Shown here: positions 5,920 to 5,987 of the stretch, one piece after another
Position numbering within the stretch: position 1 is the stretch's first letter
Layout: each line of letters opens with the position of its first letter
Source: Pirellulales bacterium
GTDB taxonomy: Bacteria > Planctomycetota > Planctomycetia > Pirellulales > JALHLM01
DNA length: 5,987 nt
Assembly: GCA_022844585.1 (NCBI GenBank)
Contig: JALHLM010000393.1
Span: 1-5,987 of the forward strand
Reading direction: 5' to 3'
The notes under the pieces: model-generated
Told to the model about the DNA's origin: nothing
The model's input: the letters and a program-made list of their open reading frames with translations, nothing else
Database searches by the model: none
Program-made: the position numbers and the translations under genes

Positions 5920-5987
5920 TCACTCCTCCTCTTCCTCCAACAAGTCCCCTTCGGTCAGCGTGACGAAGCCCTTGGAATCCAAAGTGT
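5920..5987 (-). CDS. C-terminal end of an unidentified protein with acidic tail (partial)
   Basis: On the minus strand the frame entering from the right edge reads TLDSKGFVTLTEGDLLEEEEE and stops at TGA 5922-5920. The other two frames give less protein-like readings. An acidic poly-Glu tail is a plausible natural C-terminus, and the repeat element begins 5 nt after the stop, as expected if the element marks the end of the gene. Only 21 residues are visible, too few to name a family. The gene would be convergent with the protease gene. Confidence 0.5.
   Translation of the reverse strand, partial: TLDSKGFVTLTEGDLLEEEEE

Noticed and set aside
5660..5923. An 87-codon minus-strand frame over the terminator and inverted repeat
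   Set aside because: Its sequence is the translated repeat (NDE-rich and IRHS-type peptides) and it runs through the terminator into the protease gene.
5965..5987. EF-hand-like reading of DSKGFVTLTE in the right-edge partial protein
   Set aside because: The G, V and E positions fit a calcium loop, but the first ligand would be Thr instead of Asp and most of the domain is not visible.

Overview
The window reads as a GC-rich chromosomal segment of a planctomycete (Planctomycetota, Pirellulales-like). Four things suggest this: a protein-kinase-type N-terminus with the planctomycete 'LT.WQ..KL......GF.LG.W' module at the left edge, five copies of the 24-bp GTCAGGCT/AGCCTGAC palindrome that is common in these genomes, a GAATGACGAATG-type inverted repeat at the right, and a Prc-type protease. 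The taxonomic call rests on recognition, not on a search.

Layout. Positions 1-2532 carry four genes on the minus strand, transcribed right to left. They are an OleB-like alpha/beta hydrolase (2532-1630), a CitG-family triphosphoribosyl-dephospho-CoA synthase (1633-740) that overlaps it by ATGA, a 75-residue uncharacterised protein (627-400), and the N-terminal 130 residues of a kinase-like protein that runs off the left edge (390-1). A pair of inverted 24-bp repeats (647-726) splits this run between the second and third genes. The divergent spacer 2533-2666 contains three more copies of the repeat.

Positions 2667-5691 carry two plus-strand genes: a two-domain CbiX-type sirohydrochlorin chelatase (2667-3440) and, after a 211-bp leader, an exported S41 carboxy-terminal processing protease of the Prc/Tsp type (3652-5691). 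A strong intrinsic terminator (5712-5753) closes the protease gene. It is followed by a long imperfect inverted repeat (5775-5915) and by the last 21 codons of a minus-strand gene with an acidic tail, which enters from the right edge.

Functionally the segment looks like mixed housekeeping: cofactor chemistry (CbiX, CitG family), a possible long-chain olefin step (OleB), envelope proteolysis (Prc) and a signalling-type protein. I see no defence system, CRISPR array, tRNA, rRNA or complete mobile element. The points most worth a second look are the translationally coupled oleB-citG pair with no other ole genes in the window, the degenerate kinase-like N-terminus, and the REPIN-like repeat pairs, which have created misleading gene starts.
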